Shown one piece after another: positions 49,760 to 59,779 of a DNA stretch of 64,000 bases. The stretch's first letter is position 1. Every line of letters starts with the position of its first letter. The translations under genes were made by a program, and so were the position numbers. The DNA is from Chloroflexota bacterium (GTDB lineage Bacteria; Chloroflexota; UBA6077; FW602-bin22). The notes beneath the pieces were generated by a model, which was given only the letters and a program-made list of their open reading frames with translations, did no database searches and was not told where the DNA came from. The stretch spans positions 1-64,000 of the forward strand of contig SCUE01000019.1 of NCBI GenBank assembly GCA_004297775.1. The letters are read 5' to 3'.

Positions 49760-51619
49760 GTGGCGCACCGTTTCCTCGAACGGCTCGCGCGCGGACCGAT
49801 TCTGGCCGATGGCGCGATGGGAACGATGCTCTACAGCCGCGGTGTCTCGTTCGACCGCAGCTTCGACGAACTGAACGCGAGCCGCCCAGATCTCGTCGAG
49901 CAGATCCATCGCGAGTACATCGTGGCCGGCGCGGAAATCATCGAGACCAACACGTTCGGCGCAAATCGCGTACGCCTGGCACAGCACGGCCTCGAAGGCC
50001 GAGTTCGCGAACTGAACAATCGCGGCGTTCGATTGGCGCGCGAGGCGCGTGAGATCACCGGGGAGTCGGTCTTCGTCGCCGGCTCGGTCGGACCGATCGG
50101 CCAGAGCCTACAGCCGCTCGGCAGCCTGAGTCTGTACGACGCGCGCCAGGCGTTCAGCGAGCAGATCGAGGCGCTCCTCGAGCGTGGCGTCGATCTCTTC
50201 GTGCTCGAAACGTTCACCGACCTATCGGAAATCGTGGAAGCGATCCTGGCGGTGCGAGCCGCGACGGATCTGCCGATCGTCGCACAGATGTCGTTCGGCG
50301 ACGATCGACGGCTAGATTCGGGAATGTCGGCGTCGATCGTCGCTCGCTCGCTCGCGCTCGCGGGCGCCGACGTCGTCGGCCTGAATTGCGGGGTCGGCCC
50401 TCAGGCGGCGCTCGATGTCGTGCGCGAGATGCGATCGGCGTCGTCGGTCCCGATCGCAGCGCAACCGAACGCCGGCAGTCCGGCGCTGGTGGGTGGCCGT
50501 ACGGTTTACGTCGCGACGCCCGACTATTTCGGTGATCTGGCCCGATCGTTCGTCGCCGAGGGCGCTTCGTTGATCGGTGGGTGTTGCGGAACGACGCCCG
50601 AATTCATCCGCGCGATGCGCCTCGGACTTGCGGCCGATCCGAGTGAGGCCGATCGGCCCCGGGTCGTCGCGGTCGCGGCGCCGGAGCCGTTGGCAATCGA
50701 GGAGAGCGAGCGGGATGACCCCCACACGCTGGCGGCGAAGCTCAAGCGCGGCGATTTCATCGTGTCGGTTGAGATCGACCCTCCCCGCGGCCTGAATCCG
50801 CGGAAGGCGATCGAGGGCGCGATCACGTTGCGTGACGCGGGCGTCGATTGCATCAATATCGGCGACTCGCCGATGGCGACCGTGCGGATGAGCGCCAGCG
50901 GGATGGCGCTGCTCGTCCGCCGCGATGCCGGCGTCGAGCCGATCATTCACTGCACGCCGCGCGATCGGAATCTGATGGCGCTGCAAAGCGATCTGCTCGG
51001 CGCACACGCGAACGGCATTCGCAACGTCATCGCCGTGACCGGCGATCCGCCGCGCATTGATTCGTCACCGCGGTCGACGACCGTCTGGGATGTCGATTCG
51101 ATCGGTTTGATCGCGCTCCTCAAGCGCTTCAATCAGGGGATCGACGCCGCCGGGAAGTCGATCGGGCGTCGAGCCGCGTTCACGGTTGGTTGCGCCGTTA
51201 CACCGACCGCCGACGATATCGATCGCGAAGTCGACCGACTTCGACAGAAGATTGAGGCCGGCGCCGACTTCGTCCTGTCGCAGCCACTCTGGTCGATCGA
51301 GCAATTGCTCGCGTTCGAAGAACGTGTGGGACGCCTGCCGGTGCCCCACATCCTCGGCATCTTGCCGCTCGAGTCCTCGAAACACGCCGAGCTGCTTCAC
51401 AACGAGGTGCCTGGCATGACCGTGCCACCCGAGGTGCGCGAGCGCATGCGCCGGGCGGGCGAGCGCGGTCGGGAGGTCGGCCTCGAGATCACCGAGGAGC
51501 TCATTCAACAGGCGCGCGGTCGCGTCCAAGGCGTCTACATCATCACGTCGTACGGCCGTTATGACGCGGCAGTCGACCTCGTCACAAGCCTGAAGGCGGC
51601 GGTCGGCTCTACGGACTGA
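49760..51619 (+). CDS. Homocysteine S-methyltransferase / methylenetetrahydrofolate reductase fusion
   Basis: A 619-aa bifunctional protein of the YitJ type. Residues 1 to about 295 form a homocysteine methyltransferase barrel with the zinc cysteines in GLNCGVGP and IGGCCGTTPEF. Residues about 325-615 form an MTHFR barrel (IVSVEIDPPRGLNPRKAIEGA, RDRNLMALQSDLLGA, VTGDPPR, FTVGCAVTPTADD). The protein reduces methylene-THF and hands the methyl group to homocysteine, with no separate MetF. It sits 5 bp after glyA. The GTG start at 49760 gives the usual N-terminus. Confidence 0.93.
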   Translation: MAHRFLERLARGPILADGAMGTMLYSRGVSFDRSFDELNASRPDLVEQIHREYIVAGAEIIETNTFGANRVRLAQHGLEGRVRELNNRGVRLAREAREITGESVFVAGSVGPIGQSLQPLGSLSLYDARQAFSEQIEALLERGVDLFVLETFTDLSEIVEAILAVRAATDLPIVAQMSFGDDRRLDSGMSASIVARSLALAGADVVGLNCGVGPQAALDVVREMRSASSVPIAAQPNAGSPALVGGRTVYVATPDYFGDLARSFVAEGASLIGGCCGTTPEFIRAMRLGLAADPSEADRPRVVAVAAPEPLAIEESERDDPHTLAAKLKRGDFIVSVEIDPPRGLNPRKAIEGAITLRDAGVDCINIGDSPMATVRMSASGMALLVRRDAGVEPIIHCTPRDRNLMALQSDLLGAHANGIRNVIAVTGDPPRIDSSPRSTTVWDVDSIGLIALLKRFNQGIDAAGKSIGRRAAFTVGCAVTPTADDIDREVDRLRQKIEAGADFVLSQPLWSIEQLLAFEERVGRLPVPHILGILPLESSKHAELLHNEVPGMTVPPEVRERMRRAGERGREVGLEITEELIQQARGRVQGVYIITSYGRYDAAVDLVTSLKAAVGSTD

Positions 51620-52838
51620 ACTCGCTGCACTCTTTCTGGTAGAGCCGCGCGATCCGGGACGCGAACCCGGCCGGGTCCGACATCCGTGATGAAAGTATGA
51701 AGTTCAACTGCCGATCGAGTTCGTCGAGTTGGCCGCGGCGCCCGTTCGGACCGTGAAACTCGCGCCAGACCTCGGCCTGGATCCGAAATGCGGACTCCTC
51801 CGTTTCGAGACACCCATCCTCGGTTCCGACCAGCCGCTGGTTAATCGTGTCGTTCAAGTGCGACAGTTCGTGCGCGAGAATGGTCGCCAACGATCGCCGA
51901 TCGCCTCCGCGCCATCGAGTGCTCACGGCGATCCAATTGCGCCGGGCCGAATACATCGCTCCGACGTCGCGCGGCAGCGGAGCCCACGCGATTCCGAGGG
52001 GATTGGCGTCGGAGACCGCGACGAGTGGTTGTCCGGACGGGGCGGCTCGGAGTGTCGCGAGGGCATCACGCAATGGTGGATCGATGCGGGCGGCCGGGTC
52101 ATCGCCACGGGTTCCGGTGGTCGCGTCCGGCGGGATGACGAGCGCCTGCTCTTTCAGCAAATCGCCGGCGAGCACGCGTGTGACCGCACCCGGCGGCGGC
52201 ATTCCGGGGATCGCATCGATCCATCGTTGGAGCGTGACGCGCTGAAATCGTTGCACCACGAACGGACCGATTCGCTCGGGTCGCGACGTCGGGAATCCAT
52301 ACAGGTCCAGCGCTCCCTTCTGGCTCCAATCGCCGATCTCGGCCGGATTCGGATTCGCCAGGAAGTACTCTCGGATTCCGGTATCCTCGAGCCATGCCAT
52401 CCGAATCGCGGCCGAACGCGTCGCGTCGCCAGCCGACCCGTCATCTCCGATCGAGACGGGTATCCCCTTCGCGGTGCGTAGCACCGCGTCTCGCCCCGCG
52501 TCCGAGAGGATGTCCATCGTATTGGCGAGGACTGTCCGCTCCTGATCCGGCCGCCATTGCAGCAGGGCACCCTGCGTGGCCTGGTACACGAAACCATCGG
52601 ATCCAACGAAGCGCGTCGATGCCGGGTAACCGAGCGTTCGAACGCCACCCAAACGCTGGAAGTCGCGCCAGAACATGACGCCGCCATCGTTCGTGATCGC
52701 GTATCCGCGGCCATCGCTGCCGCCGGCCTGCCCGTAGAACCATCCGTTCCGGACGCCTTGCTCCGGATCGGCGGCCGCGACCGGCCGCGCAAAGGCGACG
52801 AGCAAGAGCAGCGCCAGGATCGGCGAATACACGCGCAT
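51609..52838 (-). CDS. Secreted metallopeptidase-like protein with LGFP-type repeats
   Basis: A 409-aa exported protein. Residues 1-22 are a signal peptide (ILALLLLVAFARPVAAA). The next 180 residues hold LGFP-like units: GVMFWRDFQRLGGVRTLGYP and LDLYGFPTSRPERIGPFVVQRFQ. The C-terminal region has an HExxH zinc motif in ILAHELSHLND, with Glu residues further on (CLETEESAF) that could supply the third ligand. This combination suggests a surface or secreted metallopeptidase. Its 3' end overlaps the converging methyltransferase gene by 11 bp. It diverges from lysC. Confidence 0.75.
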   Translation of the reverse strand: MRVYSPILALLLLVAFARPVAAADPEQGVRNGWFYGQAGGSDGRGYAITNDGGVMFWRDFQRLGGVRTLGYPASTRFVGSDGFVYQATQGALLQWRPDQERTVLANTMDILSDAGRDAVLRTAKGIPVSIGDDGSAGDATRSAAIRMAWLEDTGIREYFLANPNPAEIGDWSQKGALDLYGFPTSRPERIGPFVVQRFQRVTLQRWIDAIPGMPPPGAVTRVLAGDLLKEQALVIPPDATTGTRGDDPAARIDPPLRDALATLRAAPSGQPLVAVSDANPLGIAWAPLPRDVGAMYSARRNWIAVSTRWRGGDRRSLATILAHELSHLNDTINQRLVGTEDGCLETEESAFRIQAEVWREFHGPNGRRGQLDELDRQLNFILSSRMSDPAGFASRIARLYQKECSEFSP

Positions 52839-52890
52839 ACTCGGCTCTCGATACTATCATCGCCGCGGCCGGTCGGCCGAGGGAGAGTGC

Positions 52891-54114
52891 GTGGGGTTGA
52901 TCGTCCAAAAGTACGGTGGAACCTCGGTCGCCGGCGCCGAACGCATCAAGTCGGTTGCCAAGCGAATCGCGCGTTCGCGGGGTGAGAGCAATCGTGTCGT
53001 CGCGGTCGTGTCGGCGATGGGTGACAAGACTGACGACCTGATCGCGCTTGCCCATCAGATCGCATCCGAACCGGACGATCGCGAGATGGATCTGCTGCTG
53101 TCGACTGGCGAGATCGAGTCCTGCGCCCTGGTGACGATGGCGCTCCACGCGATCGGCGAGCCCGCGATCGCTCTTACGGGAGCGCAAGCGGGCATCAAGA
53201 CGGAACGAGCGCACCGGCGCGCACAGATTCGTTCGATCGATCCGTATCGCATCAACCGGGAGCTCGATCGCGGCCGCATCGTCGTCATTGCGGGATTTCA
53301 GGGCATTACCGACGATATGGATGTCACGACGATGGGACGTGGCGCGTCCGACTTGACGGCCGTCGCGTTGGCCGCCGCGATGAAGGCGGACTTGTGTGAG
53401 CTGTACAAGGATGTCGACGGCATCATGACCGCGGATCCAAACCTGGTATCGAATGCGCGACTGCTCGAAGAGATCGATTACGAGGAAATGCTGGAGCTAG
53501 CGCAGCAAGGCGCTCGCGTCTTGGCGCCGCGCGCGGTCGAACTCGCGGCAGTGTTCCACGTTCCTCTGGTGGTCCGATCGAGCTTCAACGAGAACCCCGG
53601 CACGCTGATTCACGAGGGGGTGAAGATGGAACTCCGAAACAAGGTGCGCGGGATCGCGCATGATTCTGACGTTGCGAAAGTCACGATTCAGGGTGTCGAG
53701 GACCGGCCCGGGATTTCGGCGGCACTCTTCGAACCGTTGGCCGACGCTGGAATCAGTGTCGACGTGATCGTGCAAAACGCGAGCTCACAGAATGTGACTG
53801 ACCTGTCATTCACTGTCGGCAAGGGCGATCTCGCGCGAACGGTGCGTCTGGTCGAGTCGCTGGCGGAGCGCATCGGCGCCGCGCGCGTGAGTGCAAGCGA
53901 GGGCTGGGCGAAGGTGTCGATCGTTGGCACCGGAATGCAGCATTCTCCGGGCTATGCCGCCCGGATGTTTCGCGCGCTGGCCGACAAGCAGATCAACATC
54001 GAGATGATCACGACGTCCGAGATCCGCATCACCTGCATCATCGATTCGGCGCGCACCGCGGACGCCGTCCGCGCGCTCCACGAGACGTTTCGGCTCGACA
54101 AGGCCGAGCTATAG
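52891..54114 (+). CDS. lysC: Aspartate kinase
   Basis: A 407-aa aspartokinase, the first step toward lysine, threonine and methionine. The N-terminal catalytic domain shows IVQKYGGTSVA, FQGITDDMDVTTMGRGASD and ELYKDVDGI. Two ACT domains follow from about 265 (VTIQGVEDRPGISA and VSIVGTGMQHSPGYA) and give feedback control by end products. GTG start at 52891, with GGGAGAG upstream. It is separate from the metK operon but feeds the same methionine pathway. Confidence 0.95.
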   Translation: MGLIVQKYGGTSVAGAERIKSVAKRIARSRGESNRVVAVVSAMGDKTDDLIALAHQIASEPDDREMDLLLSTGEIESCALVTMALHAIGEPAIALTGAQAGIKTERAHRRAQIRSIDPYRINRELDRGRIVVIAGFQGITDDMDVTTMGRGASDLTAVALAAAMKADLCELYKDVDGIMTADPNLVSNARLLEEIDYEEMLELAQQGARVLAPRAVELAAVFHVPLVVRSSFNENPGTLIHEGVKMELRNKVRGIAHDSDVAKVTIQGVEDRPGISAALFEPLADAGISVDVIVQNASSQNVTDLSFTVGKGDLARTVRLVESLAERIGAARVSASEGWAKVSIVGTGMQHSPGYAARMFRALADKQINIEMITTSEIRITCIIDSARTADAVRALHETFRLDKAEL

Positions 54115-54138
54115 ACAGCCGACGGCCGCGCAACCGGC

Positions 54139-55230
54139 GTGACTGAGGAGCGTATCGGTTACCTCCTCGGCTTTCGGACCGTGCCGGGGATTGGCATCGT
54201 CCGAATGCGCCGACTGATTGACGCGTTCGGCGACGCGCGCTCGGCGTGGCATGCATCGGTGGGCGAATTGATCGCCGCGGGCGTACAGCCACGAGCCGCC
54301 GAAGCGATCGTGACGGCGCGGCGCCGATTCGATCCGGCTGCCGAACTGGCCCGCCTCGAGAAAGCTGGCATCGTCGCGGTCGCCTGGGATGATGCCGGAT
54401 ACCCGGGGCGCCTCGCCGAGATTCCAGCCGCGCCGCCAGTCCTGTTCGTTCGAGGAACGTTGCCGGATCTCGCGGCGCCTTGGCTGGCGATCGTCGGTAC
54501 TCGTCACGCGACTGCCTACGGTCGCGCCATGACCGAGCGCTTGGCGCGCGATCTGGCGGCTTCCGGGGTGGTGATCGTCAGTGGATTCGCGCGCGGAGTC
54601 GACACGTGGGCACACCGCGCCGCGTTGGCGGCCGGCGGCGCAACGGTCGCCGTCTTCGCCTGCGGACTCGACGTCATCTATCCGCCGGAGAATCGTGCTC
54701 TGGCCATCGACATCGTTGCGACCGGCGCTTGCGTCAGCGAGCACATGCTCGCCGTCAAGCCGGAAGCGACGAATTTTCCGGCGCGCAATCGGCTGATCTC
54801 CGGACTGTGTCAGGCCACGCTCGTGGTCGAGGCGGGAGAGCGCAGCGGAGCGCTGATCACGTCGGCATTCGCGGCCGATCAGGGGCGAGACGTCATGGCT
54901 GTGCCTGGTCCGGCCACCTCGCCGCGCAGCGTGGGGACGAATCGCTTGATTCAGGATGGCGCGAGACTGGTCGTCGACGCTTCGGACGTCCTCAGCGAAC
55001 TCGGGATCGATGATCGCCATCCACGCCAACTGGGACTCGATGGTCAGAGCGTCGATGACGGACTTGGCGTCGCGTTGCTGGCGGCGCTGGACGACGGTCC
55101 CGCCCGGGCGGATGAACTCGCGCGTCAACTTGTGAGGCCGGTCGCCGAGGTCGCGAGTCGCTTGACGACCCTGGAAATCGACGGGTATGTACGCCAGGTA
55201 GCCGGTCTGAATTTCCGCGCGCGGCGCTAG
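54139..55230 (+). CDS. dprA: DNA processing protein DprA
   Basis: A 363-aa DprA, the RecA loader that protects incoming single-stranded DNA during natural transformation. The Rossmann core has the motif AIVGTRHATAYGR, VIVSGFARGVDTWAH and GSRSGAL-like GERSGALITSAFAADQGRDVMAVPG. An N-terminal helix-hairpin-helix (GFRTVPGIGIVRMRRLI) and a C-terminal winged helix complete it. GTG start at 54139. topA follows after 11 bp, the common order in bacteria. Confidence 0.94.
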   Translation: MTEERIGYLLGFRTVPGIGIVRMRRLIDAFGDARSAWHASVGELIAAGVQPRAAEAIVTARRRFDPAAELARLEKAGIVAVAWDDAGYPGRLAEIPAAPPVLFVRGTLPDLAAPWLAIVGTRHATAYGRAMTERLARDLAASGVVIVSGFARGVDTWAHRAALAAGGATVAVFACGLDVIYPPENRALAIDIVATGACVSEHMLAVKPEATNFPARNRLISGLCQATLVVEAGERSGALITSAFAADQGRDVMAVPGPATSPRSVGTNRLIQDGARLVVDASDVLSELGIDDRHPRQLGLDGQSVDDGLGVALLAALDDGPARADELARQLVRPVAEVASRLTTLEIDGYVRQVAGLNFRARR

Positions 55231-55241
55231 AGTAGGGAGCT

Positions 55242-57437
55242 ATGCCTGTCAAGAAGAAGAAACTCGTCATCGTTGAATCGCCCGCGAAGGCGCGCACGGT
55301 CGGCAAGTACCTCGGATCCAGCTACATCGTTCGGCCGTCGGTCGGACACATCCGTGATCTGCCGGCCAATCGTCTCGGCGTCGATGTTGAGAATGATTTC
55401 ACTCCGCGCTACGTTATTCCGGAAGCGAAGAAGGGCATCGTCAAGGGGTTGCGCGCCGACGCTCGCGCCGCTGGGGAAATCATCCTGGCGACCGACCCCG
55501 ACCGCGAAGGCGAAGCGATCAGTTGGCACATCCTCGAAGCTCTGAACGTCAAAGGCTCCATTCCCGTTCGACGCGTCGAGTTTCATGAGATCACCAAGGA
55601 AGCGATTCGCGAGGCCTTCCGGCAGCCGCGCGAGATCAATCAGAATCTGGTCGACGCGCAGCAAGCGCGCCGGATTCTCGACCGACTGGTTGGTTACAAG
55701 ATCAGCCCCCTACTACGCCGCAAGATCACGCGCAAAGGCTTGTCGGCCGGGCGCGTCCAATCGGTCGCCGTGAGGTTGATCGTCGATCGCGAGCGAGAGG
55801 TCGACGCTTTCGTGCCGCGCGAGTACTGGACGATCGACGTCGAACTCGATCGCGAGCGTGGCTCAACCGGAACTGTCGGCGAGAAGGTCACCGCGACGCT
55901 TCACACCATCGGCGAGCGCCGCGCCGAGATCGGCACGGGTGCCGAGGCTGAATCGCTCCGCGATTCCCTGGCTGATGCTACCTATGCCGTGCGGGACGTT
56001 CGGAAGCGCGAGGTGGCTCGCAATCCTTCCGCGCCGTTCACGACCAGCACGCTCCAACAGGAGGCGTCGCGCAAACTCGGCTTCACGGCTCGGCGCACGA
56101 TGGCCGTCGCGCAAGGTCTTTACGAAGGTAAGGACATCCCGAAAGAGGGCTCGGTCGGCCTGATCACGTACATGCGCACCGATTCGACGAATCTGGCCGC
56201 CTCGGCGGTGGAACCGATTCGCGCTTACATCGGTCAAGTCTATTCGGCACAACACGTCCCACCGGAACCGCGAACGTTTCGCTCGCGAGCGCGCAATGCT
56301 CAGGAAGCTCACGAGGCCATTCGGCCAACGTCGATCGAGCGGACACCGGAGTCGGTTCGGCGGCATTTGACGACCGACGAGAACCGGCTTTATCGCCTCA
56401 TCTGGCAGCGCACGGTCGCGTGTCAAATGGCATCGGCCATCCTGGATACGACGACGATCGACATCGACGCCGTTTCCGGGTCGGCCAAGTATGGCCTCCG
56501 AGTCAGCGGCGCGATCGTTCGATTCCCGGGATTCACGGCGGTCTATGAGGAGGGGCGCGACGATGATGCCGTGCCGCGCGACGAAGAAGGATCCGAGCCG
56601 GTGCGAGGATTGCCCGATTTGGCAGTCGGCGAATCGCTGCGACTCGGCGCGATCGCGCCGGAGCAGCACTTCACCCAGCCGCCGCCGCGGTTCACGGAAG
56701 CATCGCTGGTCAAGGCACTCGAGGAGTTCGGCATCGGACGCCCGAGTACGTACGCGCCGATCCTGACGACGATTCAAGAACGAGGCTACGTCGACCGTCA
56801 CGAACGGCGCCTTCGGCCGACCGAACTGGGCAAGGTGGTGAACGACTTGCTCGTTGAGCATTTCCCGGAGATCGTCGATGTCAACTTCACATCGGATATG
56901 GAGGAACGGCTCGACGCGATTGCGCAGGGCGATGGCGCGGGCGACCGTCCGGTGTGGGTGCAGGTTCTGACCGACTTCTACCTTCCCTTCGAAGAAACGC
57001 TCGCGAGGGCCGATCGCGAGATGGAGCAAGTGGAACTCGCGCCCGAAATAACGGACGAGGTGTGCGAGACCTGCGGACGGCTGATGGTCATTAAGTACGG
57101 CCGATTCGGCAAGTTCCTCGCGTGCAGTGGCTACCCGGAGTGTCGCGGCGCGCGGTCGATCGTGACGAAGATCGATGTCCTGTGTCCCAGTTGCGGCGGC
57201 GACATTATCGAGAAGCGGACCCGGCAGCGCCGCATCTTCTTCAGTTGCTCGAATTGGAAGGGCGATGACGTCGCCGACTCTTGTAAGTTTGCCGCCTGGG
57301 CGCGACCCGCGCCTTGCCCGACCTGCAAGACGGCCATGATGCCGGCTGGCAAGGATGACGCCATGTGCCCGCGATGCAGTCCCGGAGTGGCGAGTGCGCC
57401 GGGCGACGATCTGGTCGAGGAGGCGCTGTCGGCATGA
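55242..57437 (+). CDS. topA: DNA topoisomerase I
   Basis: A 731-aa type IA topoisomerase that relaxes negative supercoils. The Toprim domain begins LVIVESPAKARTVGKYLG, with DPDREGEAISWH as the metal site. The active-site tyrosine is Y310 in GLITYMRTDST. The C-terminus carries zinc-finger units (CETCGRLMVIKYGRFGKFLACSGYPEC, CPSCGGDIIEK) and a final Cys-rich piece. Length and order fit bacterial TopA with several Topo_C_Zn domains. ATGA overlap with the next gene couples them. Confidence 0.96.
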   Translation: MPVKKKKLVIVESPAKARTVGKYLGSSYIVRPSVGHIRDLPANRLGVDVENDFTPRYVIPEAKKGIVKGLRADARAAGEIILATDPDREGEAISWHILEALNVKGSIPVRRVEFHEITKEAIREAFRQPREINQNLVDAQQARRILDRLVGYKISPLLRRKITRKGLSAGRVQSVAVRLIVDREREVDAFVPREYWTIDVELDRERGSTGTVGEKVTATLHTIGERRAEIGTGAEAESLRDSLADATYAVRDVRKREVARNPSAPFTTSTLQQEASRKLGFTARRTMAVAQGLYEGKDIPKEGSVGLITYMRTDSTNLAASAVEPIRAYIGQVYSAQHVPPEPRTFRSRARNAQEAHEAIRPTSIERTPESVRRHLTTDENRLYRLIWQRTVACQMASAILDTTTIDIDAVSGSAKYGLRVSGAIVRFPGFTAVYEEGRDDDAVPRDEEGSEPVRGLPDLAVGESLRLGAIAPEQHFTQPPPRFTEASLVKALEEFGIGRPSTYAPILTTIQERGYVDRHERRLRPTELGKVVNDLLVEHFPEIVDVNFTSDMEERLDAIAQGDGAGDRPVWVQVLTDFYLPFEETLARADREMEQVELAPEITDEVCETCGRLMVIKYGRFGKFLACSGYPECRGARSIVTKIDVLCPSCGGDIIEKRTRQRRIFFSCSNWKGDDVADSCKFAAWARPAPCPTCKTAMMPAGKDDAMCPRCSPGVASAPGDDLVEEALSA

Positions 57438-58525
57438 GCGCCTCCAGGTTGGCCCGGGCGCGCGAGCGCCTTCGGTCGGTGGACGTTGACGCATTCCTCG
57501 TCAGCCGTCCCGCCAATCGACGCTGGCTGACTGGTGTATCGGCCGAGGATGCATCGCAATCGGCGCACGCGGGTTGGGTCTATGTCGATCGACATCGGGC
57601 GGCCCTCGTCACATCGTCGCTCTATCACGGCGCGGCGGTTGCCGAGGCGCGTGATTGCGAGGTCGTTCTTGCCACGGCGCGGATACACGAAACTTTCGCC
57701 GAACTGATTCGATCGTCTGGCGCTCGTCGTGTCGGTTTCGATCGCGGGTGGTTCACGTTCCAGAACCGCGACGATCTAGCTTCCGCGCTCCACGACTGGG
57801 CGGAGTTGGTCCCGGTTGACGACCCGATCGAGCCGCTCCGAGTCGTCAAGGATTCGAGCGAGCTGGCGGCGATTCGCACGGCGGTCGCGCTCTCCGACGC
57901 GGCGATGGAGGCGGCCTATGGCGAGGTGAAGCCGGGCATCACCGAGCGCGACTTGGCGTGGTTCTTCGAAGCCTATATGCGGACGCGAGGCTCCGAGGGG
58001 CTTGCGTTCGAGGCTGGGGTCGCGTCGGGTCCGAACGCCGCCGTGCCGCACCACAAGCCTTCCGATCGGAAGCTGGGTCGCGGAGATCCGGTCTGGATCG
58101 ACATCGGAGCCCGGATCGATGGGTACTGCTCCGACATCACACGCTCGTTCGCGGTCGGACGCGCGAGCGACGAGTATCGCGCGCGCTGGCAAATCGTTGC
58201 CGACGCGCAACGCGCCGCGTTCGACGTCATTCGCCCGGGCGCAACCGGGCGCGAATGCGACCTCGCCGCGCGGGGATTCCTCAATCGCGCCGGGTACGGA
58301 GACGCGTTCGGCCACAGCCTGGGCCACGGCGTCGGCCTTGTAATCCATGAGGCGCCGCGCCTGTCGCGCTGGTCGGACGATCGCCTCGAACCGGGGATGA
58401 TCGTCACCGTCGAGCCAGGGATCTACCTGGAGGACTGGGGCGGGATTCGCCACGAAGAGTACGCGGTCATCACTCCGTCCGGCTGCGAAATCCTTACGAC
58501 CGCGTCGCGCCCGCTCGAAATCTGA
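57434..58525 (+). CDS. Xaa-Pro aminopeptidase (M24B)
   Basis: A 363-aa metallopeptidase that removes the residue before proline. The five metal ligands appear in order: WIDIGARIDGYCSDITR (two Asp), SLGHGVGL (His), TVEPGIYLE (Glu) and IRHEEYAV (Glu). The N-terminal creatinase-like domain is complete. The ATG at 57434 overlaps the topA TGA (ATGA). It lies between topA and xseA with one or two bases between genes, so it is part of that operon. Confidence 0.93.
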   Translation: MSASRLARARERLRSVDVDAFLVSRPANRRWLTGVSAEDASQSAHAGWVYVDRHRAALVTSSLYHGAAVAEARDCEVVLATARIHETFAELIRSSGARRVGFDRGWFTFQNRDDLASALHDWAELVPVDDPIEPLRVVKDSSELAAIRTAVALSDAAMEAAYGEVKPGITERDLAWFFEAYMRTRGSEGLAFEAGVASGPNAAVPHHKPSDRKLGRGDPVWIDIGARIDGYCSDITRSFAVGRASDEYRARWQIVADAQRAAFDVIRPGATGRECDLAARGFLNRAGYGDAFGHSLGHGVGLVIHEAPRLSRWSDDRLEPGMIVTVEPGIYLEDWGGIRHEEYAVITPSGCEILTTASRPLEI

Positions 58526-58526
58526 C

Positions 58527-59759
58527 GTGCGCATCCTGGGGGTCGCGCAGGTCAACCGCTATCTGCGCGATGTCTTCGAAATGGACGCGACGCTCCTGGA
58601 CCTGTGGGTCGAGGGCGAGATCTCGAATTTTCGCCGGGCAGCTTCCGGGCACTGTTACTTCACGCTGAAGGACGCCACGTCACAGATCGCGTGCGCGTGG
58701 TTCGCCAGGCACATTCCGTCCAGGCTGCCATTGCCGGTCGATGGTCAGCAGTCACTCGTACACGGTCGAGTATCCATCTACGAGCAGCGTGGCGAGTATC
58801 AGATCATCGTCTCGGCGGTGCGCGCGGGTGGCGCCGGCGCCGATCAATTGCGTTTCGAGGCGTTACGCGCGCGTTTGGAGGCCGAAGGCCTGTTCGACGA
58901 GACCCGGAAACGACCGCTACCGCGCTTTCCTCGACGGGTCGGTCTCGTGACGTCCGAGACCGGGGCGGTTCTCCACGACATCGTGCAGGTCCTTTCTCGG
59001 CGCTTTCCCGACGTGGAATTGGTCGTGGTGCCGACGCTCGTTCAGGGCGACGGAGCCGTCGAGGGCATCGTCGACGCCCTGGCGGCTCTGGAAGCCTGGG
59101 GACGGGCGGACGTCGTCATCATTGCGCGCGGCGGAGGTTCGTCCGAGGATCTCTCCGCGTTCAATGACGAGCGCGTTGCACGTGCGATCTTTGGATCGCG
59201 CGTGCCGGTCGTGGCCGGGATAGGTCACGGCACCGACTACACGATCGCCGACCTCGTTGCCGACATTCGCGCACCGACGCCATCGGCAGCCGCGGAGCTC
59301 GTCGTTCCAGACGTGCGCGATACCCAGACGTTGCTCGCCGACACGCTCGCGCGTCTCGAAAGCGTGATCGGTGGGGTGCTGTCCGCGCGACGAAGCGATG
59401 TCGATGATCTTTCCTTGCGCTTGGAGCGCCGCTCACCGACGCGAACCCTGGCGCAGCGCCGCCTTGCGATCGACACACTTGTGGATCGCGCATTCAGGCA
59501 AACTCGCGCCACGATCGACGTATCTCGAGCGACCCTGGACGGCGAACGCTCACGTCTAGATGCGCTCAGTCCTTTGGCAGTCCTGGGACGAGGATTCAGT
59601 ATCGTCTATGACGCGCGCACCGGCCGGGTCTTGCGGCGCGCGAGCGACTCGGTGATTGGTGCCCCGATTGCGGTGCGGCTTGCGAGCGGCTCGCTGGACG
59701 CGCGCGTAGAAGCGATCGACGCGGACGGCTCGTTCGCGACAGCGGGGCGATTAGAGTAG
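58527..59759 (+). CDS. xseA: Exodeoxyribonuclease VII large subunit
   Basis: A 410-aa catalytic subunit of exonuclease VII, which degrades single-stranded DNA from both ends. An N-terminal OB fold (LWVEGEISNFRRAASGHCYFTLKD) is followed by the catalytic core FPRRVGLVTSETGAVLHDI, IARGGGSSEDL and VPVVAGIGHGTDYTIADLVADIRAPTPSAAAE, then a coiled coil. GTG start one base after the M24 stop. XseB is encoded 20 bp downstream. Confidence 0.95.
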   Translation: MRILGVAQVNRYLRDVFEMDATLLDLWVEGEISNFRRAASGHCYFTLKDATSQIACAWFARHIPSRLPLPVDGQQSLVHGRVSIYEQRGEYQIIVSAVRAGGAGADQLRFEALRARLEAEGLFDETRKRPLPRFPRRVGLVTSETGAVLHDIVQVLSRRFPDVELVVVPTLVQGDGAVEGIVDALAALEAWGRADVVIIARGGGSSEDLSAFNDERVARAIFGSRVPVVAGIGHGTDYTIADLVADIRAPTPSAAAELVVPDVRDTQTLLADTLARLESVIGGVLSARRSDVDDLSLRLERRSPTRTLAQRRLAIDTLVDRAFRQTRATIDVSRATLDGERSRLDALSPLAVLGRGFSIVYDARTGRVLRRASDSVIGAPIAVRLASGSLDARVEAIDADGSFATAGRLE

Positions 59760-59779
59760 GTACGGAGGTGGTACAGCAA

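Noticed and set aside
55863..57494. 543-aa frame antisense to topA
   Set aside because: Shadow of topA; His/Arg/Asp-rich with no recognisable domain.
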